The notes: generated by a model not told the origin, from the letters alone. A stretch of 64,000 nt of DNA from CASFRF01 sp031549345 (GCA_031549345.1 JAVBPY010000003.1:186001-250000); one strand, 5' to 3'; positions 25,001-33,040 are shown, numbered from the stretch's first letter. Translations and numbers: made by a program.

Positions 25001-26744
25001 CCTTCAGACCAAGGTAAAAGGCGCGGTGATGCGCCCGCGTAAGCAGCGTCGCCGAAACCGCGCGGCCGCCCCCCGCCGGACGGGCGGAAGCAGTAAGGAC
25101 AATATTCTCCGGGAGGGAGGGGGCGACGGCCGGCGGCTCGTTCTCCAGACGTATGTCGAAGGACCCGTCCGCCCGGGTATTCACTCTTGTTTCCCGGACA
25201 GGCCCGGCGGGTGTTGTTCCGGGAATGCCGAAGCGGAATCCTTTGGCGGCGTTGGGGGCGAATGTTCCCTCGCGCGATTGTGTTGTAATATTTACCGTTC
25301 CGGAGGCGAGCGGTGTGCCGAAATAATAACGTACGGAACCGCTGAGCGCGATCGGCGCACCGGAGGCAACCTCCGCCGTAGCGGTGCGCAGTTCCATTTT
25401 CATTTGATCCGGGACGTAATCGGCGACGAGGATCGCGGTGGTTCCGTAGGGCTTTCCCGTTTCGCTTTTCGGGCAAAGTTCCGCCTGGTAGCGCCCGGTC
25501 CGGGCTTCGGAGGGCAGCGTGAAGCGGGCGCGGCAGAACCCGGTTTTTTCCGTGGAGAGCGTCTGGCGGGCGACGATTTTCCCCATGTCGTCGCGGAGGA
25601 TGAAGTCCAGCGGAACGTTCTCGGCCGTGAGGAGGGAACCCGCCGTGCGGAGCATGCCGAAACACTCGATGCTCTCGCCGGGGCGGCACGCGCCGCGTTC
25701 CGCGAAAACAAACGCGTTGTATCCGCCATGCATCCCCACCGGAAGGGCGTACCGGAACGACGGTGCGCGTTGGTAAAGCCAGGAAAGGCGCAGAAAGCTG
25801 GTGTCTTTTTCATGGCGGACCAGCAGGAGCTCCGGCTCGTCGCCGGCGTCGGCAAGATCCGGGAGTGCCAGGCGGCCGAATCCGTTCGCGTCGGAGCGCG
25901 TTGTGCCGAGGAGCTGGAATTTCGTACTGTAAAGTTCGACGGTTGCGCCTTCCACCGGATTCCCGGAGGAGATGGAGTGGACGGAAAAAACCGTTTCATT
26001 TTCGGACCGGGCGCCGACAACGGCGAAATCGGTCAACACCACAAGGCGCGCCGCGTTTTCCCAGTAATTCGCGCCGCGCAAACACAGCTGAAACAAGCCG
26101 GGTTCGCTGCCGAGTCCAGCTTGGTCGAGGGGAATGGGAAAGCGTGTTTTCGTATTGGGCGCGCTGTCGGGGGCGAGGGTGAATTGGGCGATTTCGCGGG
26201 CGTTCGCAGGATCGGGATTGCGGAGGAAGTCGAGGATGCGGTTGGGGTATGCCCGATAACTTTGGACGGAAACCTTTCCCGTGTTCAGCAGGACGGCGGG
26301 GAGTTCGCGCACCGCGGAGTGCAGCGGGAAAAACGTCCCTGAACTGATGAACTCGAGTTCCGGGTTCTTATCGGGGGCGATGAAGCCGAGCTTCACATCC
26401 TTTTTGAATGCGCCGCCGCGGAGGGTTACGGCGTAGAATGTCCCCGCTTCAAAGTCCGCTTCGATGCAGATGCTCGAATCCGACTCCCGGAGAATCTGAA
26501 AGGGGAGCGCCGGATTCAACACAATGTGTTTGGCCAGTATTTTACTGTCTATCGGGGCGTTGAAGGAAAGGTCGTAGGTCCGGGAATAGCGGTTGAACCC
26601 CGCGAATGTTACTTCCAATGCGCTGCCTGGCGCAGCGGCCTTGGATGCGGGGTGGGAGTTCGCGGAACGCATCCAAAAGGGGATTCCCAAGAAAAGAAGG
26701 GTGTTTAAAAGGACGAAAAAAAGCACGACTTTCCAATTTTTCAC
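22083..26744 (-). CDS. Bacterial alpha-2-macroglobulin with thioester motif
   Basis: A 1553-residue envelope protein of the YfhM/YfaS family. The N-terminus KNWKVVLFFVLLNTLLFLG is a membrane anchor or signal. MG domains fill the first ~850 residues (GMHGGYNAFVFAERGACRPG, MG2-like), and the complement-like region carries PYGCLEQT with Cys1114, the thioester that traps attacking proteases. WILDDVFPGD and SKFRVANDG lie in the C-terminal part. A GTG start at 26744 is chosen because AAGGAGG lies six bases upstream; an ATG 36 bases further up lacks such a site. No PBP1C gene, the usual partner, is nearby. It is divergent from the secretion-like operon. Confidence 0.88.
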   Translation of the reverse strand: MKNWKVVLFFVLLNTLLFLGIPFWMRSANSHPASKAAAPGSALEVTFAGFNRYSRTYDLSFNAPIDSKILAKHIVLNPALPFQILRESDSSICIEADFEAGTFYAVTLRGGAFKKDVKLGFIAPDKNPELEFISSGTFFPLHSAVRELPAVLLNTGKVSVQSYRAYPNRILDFLRNPDPANAREIAQFTLAPDSAPNTKTRFPIPLDQAGLGSEPGLFQLCLRGANYWENAARLVVLTDFAVVGARSENETVFSVHSISSGNPVEGATVELYSTKFQLLGTTRSDANGFGRLALPDLADAGDEPELLLVRHEKDTSFLRLSWLYQRAPSFRYALPVGMHGGYNAFVFAERGACRPGESIECFGMLRTAGSLLTAENVPLDFILRDDMGKIVARQTLSTEKTGFCRARFTLPSEARTGRYQAELCPKSETGKPYGTTAILVADYVPDQMKMELRTATAEVASGAPIALSGSVRYYFGTPLASGTVNITTQSREGTFAPNAAKGFRFGIPGTTPAGPVRETRVNTRADGSFDIRLENEPPAVAPSLPENIVLTASARPAGGGRAVSATLLTRAHHRAFYLGLKAEPENGTRRLFSLMALTPQEKPHALHMKLRYELTRSHWEYVLRESPDGRLQHHWQEQQIPISKGELALVSSGTGVYRFGLDLPRGGSYRLTVSDEAPLARLDFTHDSGAPGEHSTNPAVLALESDRIKYRPGEQALLRFTAPFAGEGILFGGSSELSEMRRFIVRAGQNEIPVPLPETILEGSYHAGLTVIAAPETKLERLPLRLFGTARFDLDQAVHKLNIALMAPAQARPGESATVRVSLTDAAEKAIGGRVLLWGEDEGILALTSFATPDPFAYFFGPTASPFAFGDTYGLFFPLIRIGSDRIGGGDAGGFLSPWNAAMEKAAVLPPEILDVPASGVLEHKIIMPEHVGALRLMALGANATRTGAADQTLTLRHPLTLTLNAPRAVAPGDRFQLSLEAFNHDLPEGSAVWTLEVNGQLHSEGEIRLEPGKSVPIPVELTAQPQPGATCIAATLKMGKNETRQTAEWIVRPAFPAHDFLETIALQPGETLERFAANPAVAAATGPVRLEISPPIPSLTGALEWLNLYPYGCLEQTVAAAFPFLSVKPLAAAGLIPAEFAETAETRIHAAIARLRTMERPGGGFSMWPAERAEWQEGSLFAWHFLLEAEASGIAPAKGDRPAIARSLRRHCTNAEIPSEQRAYAAYLLALAAPASAGPHIEQLLALGATDDFSRFLCGAALVRANRAAQGSAVLRPLLERSFWRMERTSVLDSDVRRLGFALWILDDVFPGDPAHPRLVKELEAHRNASGDWGSTQNNAWAALGLSRYAARHCKGDVRGRLRIEDSAETAFAGTRRAELVPASKFRVANDGQTPLLLQLRIRGVPHKAQSLRDGFTLSREYLNSAGQPVSRCRAGELIQVRIRLSADAPVEQIVLTDLLPGGLEIEDERLATRAARFEPPRERPGFFTRRLEKRFDRFLLFGDINNSAVAEIRYQARAVTRGKFTVPALQIEAMYRPLKTIAVDHTFFEIE

Positions 26745-26851
26745 GACGCCTCCTTGGGGGTTGTTTTTGCCGGGGGCCATACAGTATTATGCATTTGAAA
26801 GAATGCAAGGTGTTGTTCAATAAAAATGGATTTATTTTTAATCCGTCCTGT

Positions 26852-26880
26852 TTGACAAAGGCGGTATGCTGTTGTATACT
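26852..26880 (+). promoter_or_regulatory. Near-consensus promoter giving a leaderless transcript
   Basis: TTGACA (26852-26857) and TATACT (26875-26880) with a 17-base spacer form a near-perfect sigma70 promoter. The ATG of the first gene begins at 26888, seven to eight bases after the -10 box, so the message would begin at or 1-4 bases before the start codon. No ribosome site precedes the ATG. Confidence 0.8.
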
Positions 26881-26887
26881 CTTAGCA

Positions 26888-27904
26888 ATGCGTCAAAACC
26901 AGGAAGAACAGGGCGAATTTTATCGCCGGTTGTCTTTGCTTCTGCAGTCGGAACTGCCGTTGCCGGAATCGCTTTTGCAGCTTTCGCTGACACTCCGAAA
27001 GAAGCGTTTCCGCCGGGCCGCGCTGGATGTTGCGGCGGCGGTCGCTGCGGGTGAAACGTTGAGCCGCGCCATGCGGCATTTTCCCTCCCTTTTTCCGGAA
27101 AATCATTGCGCGGCGGTCGCGGCGGGCGAGGCGTCCGACAATCTTCCGGCGGCGCTTTACGAACTTTCGCTCCTTGTCGAAGGCGAAGTCCGCACGGTTG
27201 CGATGGCGCGCCGTGTTCTCCTGTATCCGTCGCTTGTGTTGGCGCTTGGCGTGCTCCTGATGGCGCCGTTGTTGCATTTTTTATTCAAGTCGCTCTTCTC
27301 TGTTTACGCGGTAATTTTGTCGGACAACTTTTGGTCGAGGCCGCACGGCTTGTTGCTTTTTTTGCGGCTATTGGGGCATATGGATATGATCGGCCTGTTT
27401 CTCCTGGTATTGGGAGCGGTGTGGTTTGGCTTGCTTTTCGCGCCTGGCGCGGGGGCGCGGGCGTTGCTGTTTTTGTTGCGCATGGCGCCGGGGTTCTCCG
27501 GCGTTTTCTCGATGCTCGAGCACGCCCGTCTTTGCCGCCTATGGAGTATGGTGCCGGAACCGGAGTTTTTGCGGCGGTTGTCTTGCGGCGTAGGAGACTC
27601 GAAGCTGCGCCGTCAGCTGATTGCTTTCGCGGCGGAGGTCGGCGATGGCGTGTCGATTCCCGACGCGTTGCGGCGCGTGGACCGTCTGGAAGTTATTGTG
27701 GAGCAAACATGCCGGCACGTGCCGGAGGCGGAGTTGCCGCGTGAAATGGCGAAACTGGCCGATTTTTTCGACGAACAGTTCCAGCGGCGGTTGACCCGGC
27801 TGGAGAGAATCGTGGAGACAACCGCCACGTTGCTCCTGGCTTTGTTGATCGGCGGCCTGATTGTGGTGATATTTTTATACTTGCGCGTGTTGGTGTACTA
27901 CTGA
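26888..27904 (+). CDS. GspF-like type II secretion/pilus platform protein, copy A
   Basis: A 338-residue inner-membrane protein with the two-domain GspF (T2SF) layout: a cytoplasmic helical domain (~1-120), a helix at ~112-135, a second helix at ~165-190, a second cytoplasmic domain (~200-315) and a C-terminal helix. EFYRRLSLLLQSELPLPESL and AAVAAGETLSRAMRHFPSLF are the family pattern. It is shorter than classical GspF (~400). It resembles copy A' at 28952 and is the first gene of an eight-gene operon. It probably anchors the ATPase and a pseudopilus. Confidence 0.75.
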   Translation: MRQNQEEQGEFYRRLSLLLQSELPLPESLLQLSLTLRKKRFRRAALDVAAAVAAGETLSRAMRHFPSLFPENHCAAVAAGEASDNLPAALYELSLLVEGEVRTVAMARRVLLYPSLVLALGVLLMAPLLHFLFKSLFSVYAVILSDNFWSRPHGLLLFLRLLGHMDMIGLFLLVLGAVWFGLLFAPGAGARALLFLLRMAPGFSGVFSMLEHARLCRLWSMVPEPEFLRRLSCGVGDSKLRRQLIAFAAEVGDGVSIPDALRRVDRLEVIVEQTCRHVPEAELPREMAKLADFFDEQFQRRLTRLERIVETTATLLLALLIGGLIVVIFLYLRVLVYY

Positions 27905-28938
27905 TGGAACGACATGTTGAAACTCCCATCGGGGAAATGAACGGAAGCGGCTGGAAACAGTGGATTCTGGCGCTGCTGTGCTGCGGGCTGCGGAGCGGAA
28001 TTCCGCCGCTCGATGTGCTGGAGGGGGTTCTGCGGCGCACGCCGCCGCCGTGTTTGAGCTGGTCGCGCCGGCATTCCCGGCTGTGTCGCGCGGTTCAGTG
28101 TCTGCGTGAAGGCCGCCCGCTGAGCCAGGCGCTGCGGGCGCTCGATTTTTCAAAACCGTTCTGCAGGGCGTTGGAAGTGGGCGAACGGCAGGGTGAGGTC
28201 GAGCGTCTTCTCGATGTGCTCCGCGAAGATACGCAGTGGCGTTGGAAGTGGGTGGACGGTTGGTTGCTGGTTCCATTTGTTGTCACCTGGGGGATGCTCG
28301 CCGTTATCCTTATTTACATCGCCCCCAATTTCGGGCGAATAAGCGAAGAGCTTCTTGGGCGGTATGGATTGCCGGAAATAGCGCGGTTTGGTTACACCGC
28401 ATGGGACGGGATGTTGTGGATGTTCGGCGGATTGCTTCTGGCGGTGTTGCTCTGCAATCTCGAATGGATCGGGTTGGGATTTTTGTATTGGAAACTGCCG
28501 TTTGTCGGGCGTGGGTTCCGTCTTGCCGCCGCGCGCCGGGTGTTTGGAATCATGCACTGTCAACTCGCTGCCGGGCATGACTTGCCCGAAGCGTTGGAAG
28601 CGGCGGCCGCGGCGGAGCCGTGTTGGTATCTGCAACGTAAATTGCGCCTTGCCGCCGAACGCATTGCCGGCGGGGCGGAAGGCATGGGTGTTTTGCGTAA
28701 TTTGAATCTTATTCCGGACGGAGGATTTTGGATTCTAGGTTCCGGGGCGGCGCGCGACCGGTTGCCGGAGGCGTTTGGGACGGTGCGGGAGCTGCTTAAG
28801 GAGGCGTTCTGTTCCTTTGTCGGGCGCACGTCGCTTTGGCTGAACATCGGCTTGATCTTACTGAACGCTGTACTGGTTTTTCTGGTCGCCGCGACGGTAT
28901 TCGGTCTTTTGAGCGAAATTCTGGAGCGCTTGCAATGA
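27904..28938 (+). CDS. GspF-like platform protein, copy B
   Basis: A 344-residue membrane protein with two weak T2SF domains. CLREGRPLSQALRALDFSKP and LEVGERQGEVERLLDVLRED match the first domain, helices lie around 118-145 and 178-200, and IMHCQLAAGHDLPEALEAAA marks the second domain. The sequence differs clearly from copy A but matches B' at 29985, so A and B may form a hetero-oligomeric platform. It starts with a one-base overlap of the upstream stop. Confidence 0.7.
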   Translation: MERHVETPIGEMNGSGWKQWILALLCCGLRSGIPPLDVLEGVLRRTPPPCLSWSRRHSRLCRAVQCLREGRPLSQALRALDFSKPFCRALEVGERQGEVERLLDVLREDTQWRWKWVDGWLLVPFVVTWGMLAVILIYIAPNFGRISEELLGRYGLPEIARFGYTAWDGMLWMFGGLLLAVLLCNLEWIGLGFLYWKLPFVGRGFRLAAARRVFGIMHCQLAAGHDLPEALEAAAAAEPCWYLQRKLRLAAERIAGGAEGMGVLRNLNLIPDGGFWILGSGAARDRLPEAFGTVRELLKEAFCSFVGRTSLWLNIGLILLNAVLVFLVAATVFGLLSEILERLQ

Positions 28939-28951
28939 AAAAGGAGAGCGT

Positions 28952-29998
28952 ATGGCGGATCAACCCAAGGCGTTGATTGAGTTTTACCGACAGCTTGCGT
29001 TGCTGCTGGAATCGGAACTGCCGTTGCCGGCGAGTGTCCGCAGCCTGGCGCCGGAGTGCGGCTCGCGCCCGTTCCGGGAGGCGTTGCGGGAGGTTGCCGC
29101 CGCGGTCGATTCCGGCGTAACGCTGGGGGAGGCGATGAAGCGTTATCCACGCTACTTCCCGGAACGTTACCGGACGTTGATCGCCGCCGGGGAAGCGGAT
29201 GGAACGTTGCACGAAACGCTGCATGAAATCGGCATGGCGGCGCAGGCCGACCACCGGATCACGGTTCTTTTCCGCGATCTTCTGTTATACCCGTCGATCG
29301 TTCTTCTGTTTCTTTTGGCGGTGGTGATCGGTTTGTTTTACATTGCCGTTTTCCCGATCCGTGAATCCGTCCTCAGCTTGTTTGGCGAGCATGAACGACT
29401 TCCCATGCTGACCGAGTGTGTTTTCAACATCGCCGCCGTAATCCATACTAATATCGATTTTTTTCTTGTGGCGTATGCGGTTCTGGCGGTGTTCCTTGCC
29501 TGGCTTTTGAGCCGGTGCTTGAGCTCCACGCGTTTTTTGTTGTGGCTTCTGAAGCGTCTTCCCGGCTTCGGGAGCTTGTTTCGCGAGCTGGAGGATGCGC
29601 GGATCTGTCTGCTCTGGAGCTTGCTTCTCAAACACCGCCGTCCGGCCCCGGAGATCTTTGACGTACTGGAAGCGAGCTCCGAAAGCGCCGCCGGGCGCGC
29701 CATGTGGCGTTCCATCGGGGAACGGACGGCCGCGGGCGAGGCGGTGGCGTCGGTTCTGAAACAGGAACCGGGCCTCTCGCCGGTCCTGGGCATTTCGTTC
29801 GAATTTTTGCCGGAGGACCGTTTGGGAGGGGAGCTCGGGCGGCTGGCCGGTTTCTTCCTGGATCGCGCCGGCGACCGGATGCGCGCACTCAGCACGGTTT
29901 CCGAGGTGTTGTTGACGCTTTTTCTGTCGCTGTTGGTGTTGTTGACCATTCTTTCGTTGTTCCTGCCGTTTGTAAGGGGGATTTGTGTTTTGGGATAG
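28952..29998 (+). CDS. GspF-like platform protein, copy A'
   Basis: A 348-residue membrane protein whose N-terminus (EFYRQLALLLESELPLPASV) and following domain (GEAMKRYPRYFPERYRTLIA) parallel copy A. It has helices at ~115-140 and ~168-190 and a C-terminal helix. AAGEADGTLHETLHEI corresponds to the conserved GE-x-G-x-L segment of the family. GGAGAG precedes the ATG at a normal distance. It is the second A-type protein of the operon, pointing to duplication of an A-B gene pair. Confidence 0.75.
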   Translation: MADQPKALIEFYRQLALLLESELPLPASVRSLAPECGSRPFREALREVAAAVDSGVTLGEAMKRYPRYFPERYRTLIAAGEADGTLHETLHEIGMAAQADHRITVLFRDLLLYPSIVLLFLLAVVIGLFYIAVFPIRESVLSLFGEHERLPMLTECVFNIAAVIHTNIDFFLVAYAVLAVFLAWLLSRCLSSTRFLLWLLKRLPGFGSLFRELEDARICLLWSLLLKHRRPAPEIFDVLEASSESAAGRAMWRSIGERTAAGEAVASVLKQEPGLSPVLGISFEFLPEDRLGGELGRLAGFFLDRAGDRMRALSTVSEVLLTLFLSLLVLLTILSLFLPFVRGICVLG

Positions 29999-31034
29999 GG
30001 GGGGCGAAGCGCCGCTGTACGCGCGCCGCCAGACGGTGGTCGGGCTCAAGCGCCGGTTGCGCCATCTGCGCGTGCTCCGGGCGCTGGCGCTCGCGTGCGA
30101 CGCCGGCTTGCCTCCGGCGGATGTGATCGCTTCGCTGGAGCTCCCGCTTTTAACACGTGATCACCAAGATCCGATGCGGCGGAAGATAGCGCAGAAACTG
30201 CTTGGCGGAGCATCGGTGGCTGAAGCGCTTCGCGGGGAGAATCTGCCGAAATTCATCCAACGGACGCTCGAAGAGGCGGAAAAACGCGGCAAACTCAAAG
30301 AAGTCCTGCCGCTCCTGGGCGATATGCTCCAATGCGAACACGGCATACTTGCGCAAGGCTGTCCGCAAGGAAAAACTTTTTTTGTAACTGCGCTCTTGCT
30401 GGTGGGACTCGGAACATTTATCGTGCCGCATATGGAGAAGCTGTTTGTGGAATTGCTCGGCTATCCTTACGGATCGTTGTGGTTTTCTTTTGCAACGCTT
30501 GGCGAAATTCTTTTCGGCATACTGATGATGTTCCTGGCCCTGACGCCCTTCTTTCGTTCACACGTTCTGGATGGTGTGTTCCGTTGGGTTCCGGGGGTGC
30601 GTACGCTGGTGCGGCGCCAGGAGCAGTTTGAACTGACGGCCATGATGCATTGCCTGCTTGCCGCCGGGCTGGATGTGAGCGAAAGTGCGAAAATCCTGGC
30701 CGTTGCCGCGCCGCGTTGGTATTTGAAGAAACCTCTGCGGCAATTCGCCGAAACGGTTTCCGGCGGCGGCGATTGGCTCGAGGCATGGGGGCGCGTGATG
30801 CCGGACCCGCCGTTCGCGCGCTTGCTTCTCTCCGGCGGCTACAGGGCCGACCGGGTGATCGAGGCGTTTGCCGCGTTGCGGAATCTTTTGAATGGAGAAC
30901 TGCAAAGCCTTTCTCTGCGTTGGGGGACGTTGCTGGAGGTCGGCATGGTTCTCCTGAACGGTGCGATCGTGGCTTCGGTGTGGTTTTGGATGTTCGCTGG
31001 ATTTACCCGTCTTATCGAGGCGTTTGCATCATGA
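29985..31034 (+). CDS. GspF-like platform protein, copy B'
   Basis: A 349-residue membrane protein beginning with GTG at 29985, preceded by AAGGGGG, and overlapping the end of A' by 14 bases. LALACDAGLPPADVIASLEL, IQRTLEEAEKRGKLKEVLPL and the second-domain segment TAMMHCLLAAGLDVSESAKI align with the same positions of copy B. Its end overlaps the ATPase start by four bases. Confidence 0.7.
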   Translation: MFWDRGGEAPLYARRQTVVGLKRRLRHLRVLRALALACDAGLPPADVIASLELPLLTRDHQDPMRRKIAQKLLGGASVAEALRGENLPKFIQRTLEEAEKRGKLKEVLPLLGDMLQCEHGILAQGCPQGKTFFVTALLLVGLGTFIVPHMEKLFVELLGYPYGSLWFSFATLGEILFGILMMFLALTPFFRSHVLDGVFRWVPGVRTLVRRQEQFELTAMMHCLLAAGLDVSESAKILAVAAPRWYLKKPLRQFAETVSGGGDWLEAWGRVMPDPPFARLLLSGGYRADRVIEAFAALRNLLNGELQSLSLRWGTLLEVGMVLLNGAIVASVWFWMFAGFTRLIEAFAS

Positions 31035-32083
31035 AATACGACGAAAAACTTCCGGTTCCGGCGTTCTGCGATGCCCTTTTGGACGAAGCGGTTTCCCGCG
31101 GCGCAAGCGATCTGTATTTGTTGCCCGGCGCGTCGGAAACACGCTTCCGCTGCCGGATCAACGGCGTGCGGCGCGATCTGGGCGCTGTTCCGGCCGTTTA
31201 CGGAATTCAGTGCGCAGCGCGCTTCAAGGTTATGGCAGGGATGTTGACCTACCGCAGCCGCATCGCCCAGGATGGCGCGATACGCAAAGAAAAGGAGGGG
31301 CGCAACGTCGAGTTCCGCGTCGCTTCGATGCCGACGCTGAACGGCGAGCGGCTGACCATCCGTCTTTTCGACGGCGACCGGCGGCGCTATGAACTCGATG
31401 ACCTCGGCTTTCCGCCGGATACCGTGGCGCAATTGCGCGCCATGCTCGCGCGGAAATCCGGGCTGATCATACTGACCGGGCCGACCGGATGCGGCAAGAC
31501 GACCACCATTTACGCCATGGTCCGCGAACTGCTGCGCACGGAAAACGATCCCGCCTCCATCATCACCATCGAGGACCCTGTGGAATGCGAAATTCCGGAA
31601 ATTTCACAGCTTAGTCTGCCGCGTGGCGATGAGGAGTGGAACTACCAAACCGCTTTGCGCGCCGCCCTGCGCCACGATGTGAAAACCCTCGTGATCGGCG
31701 AAATGCGCGATCGCGAGGTGGTCAAAGTCGCCCTCGACGCCGCGTTGACCGGGCACCGGGTTATCACAACCTACCACGCCGGCGACGTGCCCTCGGTGTT
31801 TTTACGGCTGTTGCACCAGGGGTTCGAGCCGTTTTTGATCGCCGCGGCGGTCGCCGGTGTGGCGGCGCAGCGGCTTGCCCCCGCCTTCGACGGCACGCGG
31901 CAGATTCCGTTGGCGGCGGTGCTCTCCCTCGACGACGCGTGGCGCGATTTCCTCGCCGGAGCTCCTTCCGGCGCCGCGTTGCGCGAGCGGATTGCCGCCA
32001 CGCCCGGGGCCGACCTTGAAGCCGTGGCCGCCGAATTGGTCCGTCAAAAAATCCTTTCACCCGCCGGAGGCGCGTTGTTATGA
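31031..32083 (+). CDS. GspE/PilT-like secretion ATPase
   Basis: A 350-residue hexameric-type ATPase. It shows Walker A GPTGCGKTTT (150-159), the Asp box IITIEDPVE (178-184 region), Walker B-like TLVIGEMRD (219-227) and a His box TTYHAGD. An N-terminal PAS-like domain with ASDLYL (ASDIHI in PilT/GspE) begins at ~25. The length is that of PilT; the N1 domain and the four-cysteine zinc motif of GspE/PilB are missing. It is the only ATPase next to four GspF-like proteins, and powers pseudopilus assembly or retraction. ATGA overlap with the upstream gene. Confidence 0.85.
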   Translation: MKYDEKLPVPAFCDALLDEAVSRGASDLYLLPGASETRFRCRINGVRRDLGAVPAVYGIQCAARFKVMAGMLTYRSRIAQDGAIRKEKEGRNVEFRVASMPTLNGERLTIRLFDGDRRRYELDDLGFPPDTVAQLRAMLARKSGLIILTGPTGCGKTTTIYAMVRELLRTENDPASIITIEDPVECEIPEISQLSLPRGDEEWNYQTALRAALRHDVKTLVIGEMRDREVVKVALDAALTGHRVITTYHAGDVPSVFLRLLHQGFEPFLIAAAVAGVAAQRLAPAFDGTRQIPLAAVLSLDDAWRDFLAGAPSGAALRERIAATPGADLEAVAAELVRQKILSPAGGALL

Positions 32084-32421
32084 AAAAAAGACCCTTTACC
32101 ATGTTGGAGCTGACGTGCGCGCTGGCGCTTCTCGCTCTCCTCATCGTCATGTTCAGTGCGTTGCGCCACCAGACCCGCCGAAGCGGCGAAGCATTCGCCG
32201 AGGAAACAATCGGAATTCTTGTCATGCAGAACACCGTGCAGCAACTGCGTCTTGAGAACGCCCCCGACCGGGCGCGGGCGGCGGCGTTGTTCCGTGCCGA
32301 AGCGGCGTTTGCGCCGTCGCTCACGCCGTTGGTCGAAGAAACGCCGCAAGGCCTGACTTTGGCGTTGCTGAACAAGAAAAACGCCCGAACCGTGGAGGTG
32401 AAATTCTCATGCGACAGATAA
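32080..32421 (+). CDS. Pilin-like protein (type IV/pseudopilin N-terminal helix)
   Basis: A 113-residue protein starting MKKRPFTMLELTCALALLAL: a short basic leader, then F-T-x-x-E and a hydrophobic helix, as in prepilins. The residue before Phe is Pro rather than Gly, as in many PVC pilin-like proteins. The rest is a short soluble domain. The gene overlaps the ATPase by four bases and the next pilin-like gene by 13. Confidence 0.72.
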   Translation: MKKRPFTMLELTCALALLALLIVMFSALRHQTRRSGEAFAEETIGILVMQNTVQQLRLENAPDRARAAALFRAEAAFAPSLTPLVEETPQGLTLALLNKKNARTVEVKFSCDR

Positions 32422-32840
32422 AACCATACTCGTTGATCGAGGTGCTTACCGTGCTCGCGATTCTCACGTTCGCCGGAAGCTCCGTCTTCGTTTTCTTCAA
32501 CAAACAAAACCGTCATTGGCACGACGAAATCCGTTACCACGTCGGCAGCCCCGAGCTGTTTTTGCTGCATCGAAATTTGACGGCCGCCGCCAACGCCGCC
32601 CCCGGTCCGTTCGAGTTGCGCGACGGCGCGGTTTTTCGCGGCGGCCAACCCGTCGCCCGGATCGAAAACGATGTTCTGTATTGCCAAAAAGGAGACCAGG
32701 TCCGCACCCAGCGAATCCCGGCGCGTTCCCGTGGCGAACTTTCTTTGGAGCGCGACGGTAAATTGCTCGTTCTGACAGTGTCCGCCGGCAACGGACGGCA
32801 ATTCAGGTTCGTCGGAGCAACAAAAGAGGTGAACCCATGA
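32409..32840 (+). CDS. Pilin-like protein (pseudopilin)
   Basis: A 143-residue protein starting MRQIKPYSLIEVLTVLAIL, a prepilin-type N-terminus with Glu at +5 of the mature chain and no Gly at -1 (Pro-Tyr instead). The C-terminal part is a small beta-rich domain (ELRDGAVFRGGQPVARIEND). It probably forms the body or tip of the pseudopilus built by this operon. It overlaps both neighbours. Confidence 0.72.
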   Translation: MRQIKPYSLIEVLTVLAILTFAGSSVFVFFNKQNRHWHDEIRYHVGSPELFLLHRNLTAAANAAPGPFELRDGAVFRGGQPVARIENDVLYCQKGDQVRTQRIPARSRGELSLERDGKLLVLTVSAGNGRQFRFVGATKEVNP

Positions 32841-33013
32841 AACAGAAAAGAAATCAACAAGGTTCGGCACTGATCGTTGTGCTGGCGGTAACCGCTGTCC
32901 TGATGTTGCTTTCCGCCGCGGCCATCCAGCTTACGCTGCGCTCCCGTCAGGGAAATTCCGAGGCGAAAAAAGAGTTGGCGCGCGACGCGGCGGCCATCCG
33001 ACTCCGCCCCTGA
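32837..33013 (+). CDS. Very short GspK/PilX-like pilin-type protein
   Basis: A 58-residue protein starting MKQKRNQQGSALIVVLAVTA: a basic leader, Gly and a hydrophobic helix, as in GspK/PilX (G-S-A-L-I-V-V-L). It overlaps the upstream pseudopilin by four bases (ATGA), so it is likely translated. GspK is normally ~300 residues; here the chain stops after the helix and a 30-residue charged tail, 65 bases before tRNA-Ser. It is either a minimal minor pseudopilin or a truncated gene. Confidence 0.62.
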   Translation: MKQKRNQQGSALIVVLAVTAVLMLLSAAAIQLTLRSRQGNSEAKKELARDAAAIRLRP

Positions 33014-33040
33014 TTCGCAGAGAAAAATCCGCATGGCCAC

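Noticed and set aside
23736..26342. 868-codon open frame on the plus strand opposite the alpha-2-macroglobulin gene
   Set aside because: It is rich in Arg/Gly/Ala and has no family motif; the minus frame has a signal, a thioester motif and a strong ribosome site. GC-rich codon use leaves the opposite frame open.
26606..26887. N-terminal extension of the first GspF-like gene
   Set aside because: The in-frame extension runs through the promoter and the opposite gene; the predicted transcription start lies at the ATG at 26888.
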